A model generated the notes under the pieces. The model searched no databases and was not told where the DNA came from. It saw nothing but the letters and a program-made list of their open reading frames with translations. From NCBI GenBank assembly GCA_033762375.1, contig JANRLQ010000042.1, positions 84,403 to 148,402 of the forward strand: DNA of 64,000 nucleotides. The letters run 5' to 3'. Both the position numbers and the translations under genes were made by a program. Shown here in pieces: positions 16,846 to 25,897 of this stretch. Numbering within the stretch: the stretch's first letter is position 1; each line of letters begins with the position of its first letter. Source of the stretch: RDXT01 sp033762375 (GTDB lineage Bacteria > Bacteroidota > Bacteroidia > J057).

Positions 16846-17382
16846 ATGATGAACCTGACCCGTAAGTCATCTTTCGTATCTCGTCTGCGCCCAGTCTGGG
16901 TGCCTGTATTGGCTGCTGCCCTCATCATGACGGGGTGCGACCCCGAAAATCCCGACGGTGGAGAGGAGGAAATCACGACAGTAAAAGTAGCCCTTACCGC
17001 GGCTGGTACCACCACGACCTACACCTGGAAGGATGGTGCTACTCCTGACAAGATCAGCCTGAGCCCCAATACCACCTACACGGCAGCTGTGACGTTCCTT
17101 AATGAGAATGAAACACCTGCCGAAGACATTACCCTCGAAGTCAAAGAAGAAGGCGACGAGCATCTGGTGTGTTATACCGTGTCCGGGGCCAACCTGACCA
17201 TCACCCGTACAGACGATGACGGAACCGGTAAGCCTATCGGGCTGGCTGCCCAATGGGTCACCCTGGCGGCTTCTACCGGCTCACTGATCCTGGAGCTCCG
17301 TCACCAGCCAGGCGTCAAGGACGGCTCCTGCACACCCGGCGATACAGATGTCGAGGTAACGTTTGATGTCGAAGTAAAGTAA
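16846..17382 (+). CDS. lipoprotein partner of the TonB receptor
   Basis: A 178-residue lipoprotein with signal sequence and lipobox MTGC at about residues 28-31. The mature part begins with an acidic linker (DPENPDGGEEEITTV), followed by a beta-rich domain with LSPNTTYTAAVTFLNENETPAEDITLEV, a pattern I know from the 'type 1 periplasmic binding fold superfamily' lipoproteins that follow TonB receptors in Bacteroidota. It starts 41 nt after the receptor gene and is closed by a strong terminator at 17417. It is likely to sit in the outer membrane and hold ligand for the receptor. Confidence 0.7.
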   Translation: MMNLTRKSSFVSRLRPVWVPVLAAALIMTGCDPENPDGGEEEITTVKVALTAAGTTTTYTWKDGATPDKISLSPNTTYTAAVTFLNENETPAEDITLEVKEEGDEHLVCYTVSGANLTITRTDDDGTGKPIGLAAQWVTLAASTGSLILELRHQPGVKDGSCTPGDTDVEVTFDVEVK

Positions 17383-17416
17383 AATTCGCTGACTTACTCT
17401 TCTGTACGTTTGTATG

Positions 17417-17451
17417 CGCGCATCCTGGTCAGCAGGGATGCGCGTTTTTTT
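17417..17451 (+). terminator. terminator of the TonB receptor operon
   Basis: The 9-bp stem CGCGCATCC / GGATGCGCG has a loop of about 10 nt, followed by seven T residues. It is located 35 nt after the lipoprotein stop. Confidence 0.9.
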
Positions 17452-17613
17452 AGGTACATCAGCGGACATTTGCAGCAATCTGAGACAGGTGACGATTTCG
17501 GACGTATTAATTTACCGGGCAATCTTTTTGAATTATGGGGCTTCTCTGTAATTTACCGCGCCCATTCGGGCTTTGATCTGAACCATTCTTTACCCTCATT
17601 TTCCCCCGGGCCT

Positions 17614-18888
17614 ATGGCATCTTCTGATACAGTTGAAATAAAGATAGGCGACAAGGTATTCTTGTTGCCGGTGCTGACGGGCACCTATGACGAAAAAGGC
17701 ATGGACATCTCCAAGCTGCTGGCGGAGGCAGGCCATGTGACGTATGATGTCGGGATGAAAAACACCGGTGTCACCCGGAGCAGCATTACCTTCATAGACG
17801 GAGATCAGGGTATCCTGGAGCATCGGGGGTATCCGATTGAGGAGCTGGCAGATCAGGCTTCTTTTGAAGAGGTGATGTTTCTGCTCCTGCATGGCGAGTT
17901 GCCGACCCGTGACCAGCTTACGGCATTTGAAAAAAACCTGCAGGCAGCCACCGGTCTTCCGGCTGGTATCCGCCAGGTGCTGGATGCCCTGCCGGATGAG
18001 ACCCACCCGATGGGGATGCTGGCAGTTGTCATGAATACCCTCTCCGGCTATCACCCGGAGGCACTGGACTCCTGGAGTGATGAAGGGGTGCGCTGGAAGG
18101 TTATTCACAGCCTGCTAGCCAATATGCCGGTGATTGTTGCTTCCATTTACCGCCGTACCCAGGGCTTGCCTTATCTGGATCCCCGGCCAGAGTTGGGATA
18201 TGTCGCCAATTTCCTCTACATGATGACCGGTGCCGTAGACCCCGTCGCCGTGGAGGCGCTGGATACCCTGCTCATCCTGCATGCAGACCATGAGCAGAAC
18301 TGCTCTACCTCAGCCGTACGGTTTGTGGGATCCTCTCATGTCAACCTTTTTGCGGCGATAGCTGCCGGGACCAATGCGCTTTGGGGACCGCTGCATGGAG
18401 GGGCTAACCAGGAAGTACTCGAAATGCTGGAAGCCATCCAGCAGGACGGTGGTGATACGGAGAAGTACGTAGCCAAAGCCAAAGACAAAAATGATCCCTT
18501 CCGCCTGATGGGATTTGGGCACCGCGTCTATAAAAATTATGACCCCCGCGCCCGCGTGATCAAAAAATACGTGGACAAGGTGCTGGACGAGCTGCACATC
18601 TCAGACCCCCTCGTGGGCATCGCCCGCGGACTGGAGGCTGCTGCCCTGGCAGATGAGTACTTTGTGCAGCGCAAGCTCTTCCCGAATGTAGACTTTTACT
18701 CCGGCATTATCTATCGGGCACTCGGGATCCCAGTCAATCTTTTTACGGTGATGTTTGCCTTCGGACGCCTGCCCGGATGGATATCACAGTGGAAGGAAAT
18801 GCGGGAACACGGGGAGCCGATCGGACGTCCGCGCCAGATCTACGTCGGGACGAGCCGCCGTACCTATATGCCGGTGGATGCCAGGTAA
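17614..18888 (+). CDS. gltA: citrate synthase
   Basis: A 424-residue citrate synthase that condenses oxaloacetate and acetyl-CoA in the first TCA-cycle step. Seen are the N-terminal signature SSITFIDGDQGILEHRGYP, the active-site His region LHADHEQNCSTSAVRFVGSS, the substrate-binding GPLHGGANQEVLEML, GFGHRVYKNYDPRA, and the catalytic Asp region NVDFYSGIIYRALGIP. ATG 17614 is chosen over a longer frame whose extra 68 residues include the preceding terminator. The length is normal for the family. It is expressed alone and followed by a terminator at 18968. Confidence 0.95.
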   Translation: MASSDTVEIKIGDKVFLLPVLTGTYDEKGMDISKLLAEAGHVTYDVGMKNTGVTRSSITFIDGDQGILEHRGYPIEELADQASFEEVMFLLLHGELPTRDQLTAFEKNLQAATGLPAGIRQVLDALPDETHPMGMLAVVMNTLSGYHPEALDSWSDEGVRWKVIHSLLANMPVIVASIYRRTQGLPYLDPRPELGYVANFLYMMTGAVDPVAVEALDTLLILHADHEQNCSTSAVRFVGSSHVNLFAAIAAGTNALWGPLHGGANQEVLEMLEAIQQDGGDTEKYVAKAKDKNDPFRLMGFGHRVYKNYDPRARVIKKYVDKVLDELHISDPLVGIARGLEAAALADEYFVQRKLFPNVDFYSGIIYRALGIPVNLFTVMFAFGRLPGWISQWKEMREHGEPIGRPRQIYVGTSRRTYMPVDAR

Positions 18889-18967
18889 GCGGCTGACGAG
18901 ACCCTTTGCTCGATAAAAAATCCAGCAAAAGACACGTATATAATCAATTGATAATCAAATATTTTTT

Positions 18968-18998
18968 CGGGCCTGACACCCTCAGGCCCGATTTTATT
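18968..18998 (+). terminator. terminator after citrate synthase
   Basis: The 9-bp stem CGGGCCTGA / TCAGGCCCG has a loop of about 5 nt, followed by ATTTTATTT. It lies about 80 nt after the stop. Confidence 0.8.
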
Positions 18999-19065
18999 TG
19001 TACCTTAGGCTTTACCCGTATAGGGTTATTTTCGTACCTTCATCGCTGATAACAGGAATCGCTCT

Positions 19066-20076
19066 ATGGCTACCCATATTTTCGACTTCGAAAAACCTAT
19101 TGTAGAGCTTGAGAGCCGACTGGAAGCGATGCGTCAGATCGCCCAGGAGAATGGCGTTGAAATGGCGGCTGCCAACTCAGAGTTGGAGCGCAAGATCCAG
19201 GAGCTCAAGGTTAATATCTATCAGAATCTCAGTCCCTGGCAGCGGGTACAAGTATCCCGCCACCCGGAGCGTCCCTACACGCTTGATTATATCAGCCATA
19301 TTACTGAGGAGTTTGTGGAGCTGTTTGGCGACCGCAATTTTAAGGATGACAAAGCCATGGTCGGCGGACTGGCCCGCATTGAGGGGCGTCCGGTGATGAT
19401 CATAGGCCAGCAAAAAGGCCGCACGACCAAGGAACGGCAGTACCGGAACTTTGGCATGCCTAACCCGGAGGGATACCGCAAAGCGCTGCGGCTGATGCGG
19501 ATGGCTGAAAAATTTGGGCTCCCCGTTGTGACCCTGATTGATACACCTGGCGCGTATCCAGGGCTTGAGGCAGAGGAGCGCGGCCAGGGCGAAGCCATCG
19601 CCCGCAACCTCATCGAGATGGCCGCCCTGCGTACCCCGATAGTCTGTATTGTGATCGGTGAAGGGGCATCCGGGGGCGCACTTGGTATCGGTGTTGGGGA
19701 CCGGGTGTACATGATGGAGAATACCTGGTACTCGGTGATCTCACCAGAGTCCTGCTCCAGCATCCTCTGGCGAAGCTGGGACAATAAAGAACAGGCGGCA
19801 GAAGCCCTGCGACTTACCGCACGCGATAATCTTGAGCTGGGCATTATAGACGGCATCATTGAGGAACCGCTGGGGGGGGCACACCGCGATTGGCAGCAGG
19901 CGTTTGCCGCAGTCAAAAAACAGATCGTCCGGGACCTGGAGGAGCTGCAACACCAACCTGTGGCGTCTCTCCTCGAAGACCGTATTCAGAAGTTTACCCG
20001 GATGGGGGTATATACTGAAGTTACGGGAGAGGAGCTGGAAGAAGATCCACAGTTGGTCAGCGACGCCGGAGGCTGA
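19066..20076 (+). CDS. accA: acetyl-CoA carboxylase carboxyltransferase subunit alpha
   Basis: A 336-residue AccA. With AccD it transfers the carboxyl group from biotin to acetyl-CoA to make malonyl-CoA in fatty-acid synthesis. The N-terminal coiled helix region (FEKPIVELESRLEAM, about 7-45) is followed by the crotonase-like core with RHPERPYTLDYI, GDRNFKDDKAMVGGLAR, IDTPGAYPGLEAEERGQGEA, the oxyanion region GEGASGGALGIGVGD and NTWYSVISPESCSSILW. It is slightly longer than typical AccA (about 317-320) through a C-terminal extension. A TACCTTCA box at 19035 is a candidate promoter with a short leader. Confidence 0.95.
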   Translation: MATHIFDFEKPIVELESRLEAMRQIAQENGVEMAAANSELERKIQELKVNIYQNLSPWQRVQVSRHPERPYTLDYISHITEEFVELFGDRNFKDDKAMVGGLARIEGRPVMIIGQQKGRTTKERQYRNFGMPNPEGYRKALRLMRMAEKFGLPVVTLIDTPGAYPGLEAEERGQGEAIARNLIEMAALRTPIVCIVIGEGASGGALGIGVGDRVYMMENTWYSVISPESCSSILWRSWDNKEQAAEALRLTARDNLELGIIDGIIEEPLGGAHRDWQQAFAAVKKQIVRDLEELQHQPVASLLEDRIQKFTRMGVYTEVTGEELEEDPQLVSDAGG

Positions 20077-20160
20077 GTCTGTCCAGACACGTGCGCGTCA
20101 TGTGACAGCCCTGCTGATACTTTTTTCTGCCTGCATATAAGAATTTGCCCCCCTCCCATA

Positions 20161-20190
20161 TTTGATTTGTGAGGGTAAATGTTAATTTTG
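20161..20190 (+). promoter_or_regulatory. candidate promoter (TTTG N18 TAATTTTG)
   Basis: A -33-like TTTG (20161-20164), an 18-nt spacer and TAATTTTG (20183-20190, matching TAnnTTTG) are placed 25 nt before the ATG at 20216. The spacing is one nucleotide shorter than the usual 19-21. Confidence 0.5.
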
Positions 20191-20215
20191 TGGGCTGATT
20201 CAGTCTTCCAGCTTC

Positions 20216-20710
20216 ATGAGGGTATTCCAACGGGTTTCGGCAATTGTCTTGTCGGTTGTAGGTATGCATATAGTTGCCTGCGGTGATATCACGCCTTTTT
20301 GGAAGGGCGTGTCCAGACCTCAGAACTATACCCTTCACTATTCCGAACCCTGTGAATATACGTTCGAAATACAGGACGACCGCCCGGACCAGCTGGCGCG
20401 TATGGAGCTGCGTCTCACCTACTATCAGGGAATTGCACGGGATGAGTTACCGCTTTTTATCGTGATAGAAGACGAAAACAGCAATATTCAGGAGTTTGCC
20501 ACGACGATCGTACTGAAAAAAAATGAACAGTGGCAGGGTGAGCAGGAAAAAAATGAAATAGATTATACCATTACCCACGAGGCTATACCCGGATTTGCCC
20601 TTAAAAAAGGCCAATACTCCATGAAGATTTACTCTAATGACGAGACAAACGAAAAAATCCTGGGTGTGGTAGCTATCGAGGCCCGTCTGTTTGTGCTTGA
20701 AGCTTCCTGA
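20216..20710 (+). CDS. lipoprotein, possibly GldH-like
   Basis: A 164-residue lipoprotein with signal peptide MRVFQRVSAIVLSVVGMHIVAC and the lipid-modified Cys at residue 22. The mature protein is a beta-rich domain with YTFEIQD, LRLTYYQGI, LPLFIVIED, a W followed by GE and NEIDY, and a final LGVVAIEARLFV strand. This order of strands recalls the gliding-motility lipoprotein GldH, which is about the same size, but identity is too low to be sure by eye. No other gld gene is in the window. It lies alone between accA and a long intergenic region. Confidence 0.55.
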   Translation: MRVFQRVSAIVLSVVGMHIVACGDITPFWKGVSRPQNYTLHYSEPCEYTFEIQDDRPDQLARMELRLTYYQGIARDELPLFIVIEDENSNIQEFATTIVLKKNEQWQGEQEKNEIDYTITHEAIPGFALKKGQYSMKIYSNDETNEKILGVVAIEARLFVLEAS

Positions 20711-21150
20711 TACGGTAAAATCATCCGTCTGCCGTCCATACAAAGCGGGATACAGGGAGATCGTGTAACAGAATAAACACCCCAAGCTGATCGTATTCCT
20801 ATCCCTGAGGTTTTCACGCGTTGGGTACAAGTCTGACCTGACATGATTATCCTGTCGTGTCACATCTTTGGTAAGTAGGGTTTGGAGCGTATCACCGGAG
20901 AAATATCACCCTGCAAGGGCCCTTTTTTTCAGGCATAAAGCCAGGTCTCAAGACCATCACCCCGGAATACCCCCGGATTGGTATACCTCCCCCTCAGCCC
21001 CCGAGGCAGGGCGGGCCACACGGTTATACAGGCGGCTGTTGGCCATAACCGAAACAATCCCAGGTAAAGCAGGCAGTGTCATTCCACCTGATCACATAAA
21101 AAAAATCCCCGCTCACCAGGAGCGGGGATGATTAGGGCATCAGCAGTACC
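20711..21150. other. intergenic region, no gene supported
   Basis: These 440 nt separate the lipoprotein from the converging T9SS gene. I see no convincing coding signal; a small plus-strand frame near 20868-21131 has no family resemblance and runs into the terminator of the opposite gene. The right end holds the minus-strand terminator at 21098-21129. Confidence 0.6.
21098..21129 (-). terminator. terminator of the 1330-residue T9SS gene
   Basis: Read on the minus strand, ATCCCCGCTC pairs with GAGCGGGGAT around a 5-nt loop and is followed by eight T residues. It lies 21 nt after the stop codon at 21151. Confidence 0.9.
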
Positions 21151-24100
21151 TTACTCTACCGTGATCCGCAGGAAGGTGCGGCCCTGGGCAGTAGCCACCT
21201 CAAGGAGGTAAACCCCTGCTGCCAGTTGGGTCAGGTCAAGCTGGGTATCCAGTGTCTGCAGGACCTCTGTGGCGCGGCTGACTACCTGGCGACCCTGAAG
21301 GTCTGTCAGGTTCAGGGTCACACGACCGGGCTGGAGCAGCTCTGCCTGGACCGTGATCTGGCCGGATGTGGGGTTAGGGAAGGCCGCCAGGGTAGCAATA
21401 CCTGCTTCACGCAGGTCGTCAATCCCGACATTAGAACCCACTTCTACCCGGATAGTAGCGCTACAGCCATTGGCATCGGTGACCGTCACATCATAGGGAC
21501 CTGCGGCCAGGCCGGTGATGGTTTGGGTCGTACCGCCATTGCTCCATGCATAGGTATAAGGAGCGGTACCACCTGTAGCGACAGTGGCAGTGGCTGTTCC
21601 GTTGTTGGTGCCATTGCTAGGCGTAGAGCTGCCCGCCACGCTGAGGGTAGCGACCGTCACCACTACCTGGTCTGTCCGGGTCGTGCCGCAGTCGTCCACG
21701 ATGGTAAGGGTGTAGGTGGTCGTAGCAGCAGCCGTAACCGTAGGATTAGGCTCAAATGGGCTGCTCAGGCCGGTAGCAGGTGCCCAGGAGTACTGGTAGG
21801 GCTCAATGTTGCTCTCTACAAAGCTCAGCATGGTCACCTGTCCCAGGCCGGTAAAGCCGTTGACGCGTACGCTGGAACCCGTGTTGACATCTGCAATCCG
21901 GAGTTCTGCTGCATTGGTGGTTACGTTGAAGGCAGCCAGGTACAGGCGGTTGGTCTGCGGGTCAAAGTCTGCATCCTGCGCAAATCCGGCATTATATCCG
22001 ATATTGCCGATCAGGGTGGCAGCACCAGTGGCTTTATCAACGCTGTAGAGGTTGTCATCTCCGATACCGAGCGAGTAGAGATTACCAGCTGTATCAGCGG
22101 CCAGCCATATCGCTACGGGTATATTGGCGATACCTACAGAAGTAGCAGCACCCGTGTTGATATCAATGGTATAAAGCCGGGAGATAGCACCGGTCGTACC
22201 CATGGCATACATGGTGTTGGACGTTTCGTCAAATGCAAGACCGGTCCAGATCTCATCCACTACATCTACAGGGGTAGCATCACCGATGACAGTTTCATTG
22301 CCATTGGTGAGGTCCACAGCCACGAGTTTATTGAGGTCGCCATCCAGCGCAAACAAAGTACCGAAGGCAATATCATCGGCATAAAAGGTGCCCTGGAGTG
22401 CAGGATCTATCACCGTGCGGGTGCCTGGGGTGCGGGGTTTGTGTTTGAAGAAAGCACCGGTGCCCAGGTCATATCCATATACACGCTCGCTGGAGAAAGG
22501 CAGGCCACCTTCACCACCTTCCAGGCTTCCGAGGGTGATAACGGTACCCGCGCAGGTGGAGATATCATCACCTGCATCAGCTGTCAGGGCTGGGGTAGCA
22601 TTGATGGTAGAGGAGATCACAATAGTGGTATCACACTGGTCCTTGATCGTCACAGTGTAGGTGCCAGGTGCGCGGTTAAACAGGTCCTGGGTGGTGACAC
22701 CATTGTTCCAGAGATAGGTATAGGTACCGCCGCCACCTTTTACACTGATGTCCACAAAGCCGGTATTGGTACCAGGGCAGATCTGATCACCCACAAAGGC
22801 GCTGGCCGTCATCGGCGGATAAGGTACTTCTGTCAGGGTAATCCCGAAGGTACCTGCATCACCCTGCCATCCGTCTACCATGATATAGTAGGTGTCACCA
22901 GGTACCAGACAGGCTACATTGAGGATAGAAGCATAAGGATCGCCAGGGCCGGCGCAGTCACCCGTGATATCGTCATTGGCGCCCTTCAGCACAAATGAAG
23001 AAAAGGGTGCGCAGCTATCGGCTTCATAAACAGCTACTTGTGAGTCGAAGTCAGTGGTGGCACCACCATTACACATGTCAATGATCAGCGAGCCGCTGGG
23101 CGGTGCTACAAACTTGAGCCATACAGAGTTGGTGACGGTATTTTCATACCAGGCCTGGTTGCCGGCACCGTTGCCTACAGGAGGGGCGATAGCAGCTTCG
23201 CCTGGTGCGGCAGTAGCTCCTATGTTATTGAAGGTCAGGGTAGTACCATCTACAGGTACCAGAACCGCATCACAGACATTGTCTATGCTGCTGGCCTGCT
23301 CTTCGTTTACCTCAATACAGAAGGCACCCTGGGCGTCCTCGTCTGTGTTGTTAAAGCCCGTCACCTGGATGAGGTAGGTCTGGCCCGGTGTCACGGCAGC
23401 ATAAGCGATTACAGCATTAAAATCAATAAAGGTACCACCGTCAGCATCACAAGCAATCTCTACCAGCGAGTCGAGGCTGGTGCAGAGGCCGTTTTGCTCA
23501 TAGAGGGCGATCTCCGTATCAGTATTGGTCACAAAGCTGCTGTCAATATCGGTCGTGATGCTCACGGCGCCGCTTGCGGGTGCCACAAAGCTAAACCATA
23601 CCGTAGAGCTGCCGGTAAAGCAGGAGCCGAGTGGCTCGCCTGTTTGTACCCCGGCATAGGTATTATTGCCATTGGGGGTCGTGCAGCCTGCATTGACGGT
23701 CAGGAGTTGTGGGTTACAGACATTGTCATTGGCAGGGGGCGTCAGGCCGGTCACCTCATCCACCTCCAGGCAGAAGGATCCTCCATTGCTGCCGCCGATG
23801 ACAGCGACATAGTAGGTCTCGCCAGGGTTGACAGCGACGGAGTCCAGGGTAGAACCTACGCCGGTAAAGCCGTTTTCGCAGGCGATCTGATAGAGATCGC
23901 TCACAGAGTCACAGTTGGTACCATTCAGACCAAAAAGCACAACGTCTGTCGCAGTATTGGTGCCACTTACAGCTACATCCGTGGTCAGGGTTACGTATCC
24001 AGAAGCTGGCGCTACGAAGCTGAACCATACAGAGTTGGTGAAGGGTGAGCAGGAAGCAGGCGTTTCACCGGCCTGAGCGGTGGCATTGGTATTGTCCCCG

Positions 24101-25143
24101 ATGGTCAGGCCGTTGCAGGAAGCGCCGACTGTGAGCGCGGTAGCATTGCAGAGCGAGTCATTAGGAGGGAGCACGATAGCGCCAGCCTCGCTGACGGTGA
24201 TACAAAATGTTCCTTCCAGGCCGCCATATCCGGATGCAGATATATAATAGGTCTGGCCGGGTGTTACTGCCTGGCCGGTAATGGTGGCGTAGTAGTTACT
24301 GCTTCCCGGGTCATTGTCCTGTGCGCAGGCGACCTGGGTGAGGTTAGCCAGGGAGCAGGTGCCAGCGAGTGAGAAGAGGGCGATCTGCGGGTCATCATTG
24401 GTGCCGATCGCATACTCGGTGTCTATCGTGACAGAGCCGGAGGCAGGTGCTACGAAGGAGTACCATATAGAAGGGCCTGCTGTGGAGGCAGGGAAATAAC
24501 AACTTCCGGCCGGCTCACCTGCCTGCGTAGTGGCATTGGTATTGTCACCATTCGGAAGGCCACTGCAGGTAGCGCCTACGGTCAGGGCAGTCGCATTGCA
24601 GAGATCATCATTAGGCGGAAGTACAGGCGCTGCAACCTCCGTTACCGTGATACAGAAGGTACCCTGGGTACCGTTCCAGCCGGATACAGACACATAATAG
24701 GTCTGACCGGGTGTCACGAGCTGGTTGTCTATGGTCGCATAATAGTTACTTGTGCTGATGTCCTGGGCACAAGCGATCTCAGACAGGCCGGAGAGGCTGG
24801 TGCAGGCACCGGAGAGGGAATAGAGGGCGATCTGCGGGTCATCATTGGTCCCGATCGGATAGTCGGTGTCAATTGTCACTGCGCCGGAGGCAGGGGCTAC
24901 GAAGCTATACCATATAGACGGGCCTGCCGTGCTGCTGGGAAAATAGCAGGAGGCTACGGGCTCGCCGGTCTGGGCAGTGGCAGCAGTATTGTTGCCGTTA
25001 GACACGCCGTTGCAGGAGGCACCTACGGTCAGGTTGACGGCATTGCAGAGGTCATCATTGGCGGGTTGTGCATAAGCACTCAGCCCTGTCAGCAGGGCCG
25101 CTCCCACCAGCAATCCCCGCAGGGAGGTGTATATCTGGTTCAT
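21151..25143 (-). CDS. large secreted T9SS protein with five PPC-like repeats, SprB repeats and a propeller-like domain
   Basis: A 1330-residue exported protein. It has a signal peptide at residues 1-26, then five ~150-residue repeats (about 27-780), each starting with NDxxCNA..LTVGA.C and containing SxWxSFVAPASG and PGQTYY, reminiscent of PPC-type secreted domains. A SprB-type repeat (FVDISVKGGGGTYTYLWNNG) follows, then a segment with YGYDLGTGAF and TNRLYLAAFN that looks like a DUF4394/propeller-type region, a second SprB-like repeat (GTAPYTYAWSNGGTTQTI), and a type A C-terminal sorting domain (FPNPTSGQITVQAEL to FLRITVE). The last targets the protein to the type IX system. The next gene upstream on the same strand lies 21 nt away. 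Confidence 0.9.
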   Translation of the reverse strand: MNQIYTSLRGLLVGAALLTGLSAYAQPANDDLCNAVNLTVGASCNGVSNGNNTAATAQTGEPVASCYFPSSTAGPSIWYSFVAPASGAVTIDTDYPIGTNDDPQIALYSLSGACTSLSGLSEIACAQDISTSNYYATIDNQLVTPGQTYYVSVSGWNGTQGTFCITVTEVAAPVLPPNDDLCNATALTVGATCSGLPNGDNTNATTQAGEPAGSCYFPASTAGPSIWYSFVAPASGSVTIDTEYAIGTNDDPQIALFSLAGTCSLANLTQVACAQDNDPGSSNYYATITGQAVTPGQTYYISASGYGGLEGTFCITVSEAGAIVLPPNDSLCNATALTVGASCNGLTIGDNTNATAQAGETPASCSPFTNSVWFSFVAPASGYVTLTTDVAVSGTNTATDVVLFGLNGTNCDSVSDLYQIACENGFTGVGSTLDSVAVNPGETYYVAVIGGSNGGSFCLEVDEVTGLTPPANDNVCNPQLLTVNAGCTTPNGNNTYAGVQTGEPLGSCFTGSSTVWFSFVAPASGAVSITTDIDSSFVTNTDTEIALYEQNGLCTSLDSLVEIACDADGGTFIDFNAVIAYAAVTPGQTYLIQVTGFNNTDEDAQGAFCIEVNEEQASSIDNVCDAVLVPVDGTTLTFNNIGATAAPGEAAIAPPVGNGAGNQAWYENTVTNSVWLKFVAPPSGSLIIDMCNGGATTDFDSQVAVYEADSCAPFSSFVLKGANDDITGDCAGPGDPYASILNVACLVPGDTYYIMVDGWQGDAGTFGITLTEVPYPPMTASAFVGDQICPGTNTGFVDISVKGGGGTYTYLWNNGVTTQDLFNRAPGTYTVTIKDQCDTTIVISSTINATPALTADAGDDISTCAGTVITLGSLEGGEGGLPFSSERVYGYDLGTGAFFKHKPRTPGTRTVIDPALQGTFYADDIAFGTLFALDGDLNKLVAVDLTNGNETVIGDATPVDVVDEIWTGLAFDETSNTMYAMGTTGAISRLYTIDINTGAATSVGIANIPVAIWLAADTAGNLYSLGIGDDNLYSVDKATGAATLIGNIGYNAGFAQDADFDPQTNRLYLAAFNVTTNAAELRIADVNTGSSVRVNGFTGLGQVTMLSFVESNIEPYQYSWAPATGLSSPFEPNPTVTAAATTTYTLTIVDDCGTTRTDQVVVTVATLSVAGSSTPSNGTNNGTATATVATGGTAPYTYAWSNGGTTQTITGLAAGPYDVTVTDANGCSATIRVEVGSNVGIDDLREAGIATLAAFPNPTSGQITVQAELLQPGRVTLNLTDLQGRQVVSRATEVLQTLDTQLDLTQLAAGVYLLEVATAQGRTFLRITVE
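22809..25065 (-). repeat. five tandem ~450-bp coding repeats in the T9SS protein
   Basis: Five in-frame units of about 146-155 codons share NDxLCNA at the start and VTPGQTYY near the end. The first two are the most alike (both hold STAGPSIWYSFVAPASG and GTNDDPQIAL), which suggests the most recent duplication. Confidence 0.75.
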
Positions 25144-25164
25144 GTAGTAGGTTGGTTAGGGGAG

Positions 25165-25650
25165 TTAGGGTTGGGCCACTTCGACCGGAAGCCCCAGTGC
25201 CTGGAGTTTACGGTTATTGATCCACTGCTGCTCAGCGGCTTTGGCGGCCTGCTTGTCAGCATGCACGTCTCCGGTACGGATGACGATGGGGTAGAGCGGG
25301 TCAAAGGTATCCAGGGGATAGATGACCATAGGGTTGTTTTTCAGCCGTGCCAGGGAGAGGTTCATGTCATAGGCCGGGTTTTGGACATTGGCACGCATCT
25401 CGGCAGCCAGGGCCCAGACATCAGCTTTGGTCGTGGCGCAGGTCGCGCAAGATTTGGTGGCTGGAGCCTGCGCCTGCTTATGGGCCATTTTTTGCTGGTT
25501 GACAGCTTCAGCCTCGATGCGGGCCGCTTCGGCAGGGTCTGCGGGCGCGGGCCCCCAGAGTTTGCCGCTAGCTTGTGCCCATACACCGCTGCTCAGCATC
25601 AGGGCCAGTCCCATCAGGGCAGCACGTTTGAGCGGGGGAAGGAAAAGCAT
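25165..25650 (-). CDS. hypothetical secreted protein upstream of the T9SS gene
   Basis: A 161-residue protein with a signal peptide ending at about residue 26 (SSGVWAQ). The mature part is Ala/Gln/Lys-rich and probably helical (PAEAARIEAEAVNQQKMAHKQ), with a CATC pair (SCATCATTK) at about 68-71 and a more ordered C-terminal half. No family is recognised. It ends 21 nt before the start of the 1330-residue secreted protein, so the two are likely co-transcribed, and it may assist or accompany that protein. The CxxC-like pair could bind metal or form a disulfide; this is speculation. Confidence 0.65.
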   Translation of the reverse strand: MLFLPPLKRAALMGLALMLSSGVWAQASGKLWGPAPADPAEAARIEAEAVNQQKMAHKQAQAPATKSCATCATTKADVWALAAEMRANVQNPAYDMNLSLARLKNNPMVIYPLDTFDPLYPIVIRTGDVHADKQAAKAAEQQWINNRKLQALGLPVEVAQP

Positions 25651-25852
25651 ACACGAGTTAATTAGGAGTGAATGTTATAATACGAGCAGTAAAGTACAAA
25701 AAAACCTGATCCTTTTCGGGTAAAAATCCATTTTAGGGTTGAAGGTTGTGTTTTTGGGGGGAATAGATTTTAAGTTAATGTGCTGATAATGAAATTGTTA
25801 TTTATCCAAAAAATGTATATGCAAAGGTTAGCTGCCAATAAATTCTTACCTT

Positions 25853-25860
25853 TACATTTG
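25853..25860 (+). promoter_or_regulatory. candidate -7 promoter box (TACATTTG) before rnhB
   Basis: TACATTTG is a full match to TAnnTTTG, 37 nt before the rnhB ATG. The surrounding region is distinctly AT-rich. No clear -33 element was found. Confidence 0.4.
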
Positions 25861-25897
25861 CCAAGTAGTAGCTCGTAAGGTTAATTTATTTCCCGTA

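Noticed and set aside
20868..21131. Possible small gene in the intergenic region after the lipoprotein gene.
   Set aside because: No family resemblance, a Pro/Arg-rich composition and it runs through the terminator hairpin of the converging gene.
21226..22998. A 590-codon plus-strand frame opposite the 1330-residue T9SS gene.
   Set aside because: No start signal or known domain; the minus-strand gene has a signal peptide, repeated domains and a sorting domain and its own terminator.
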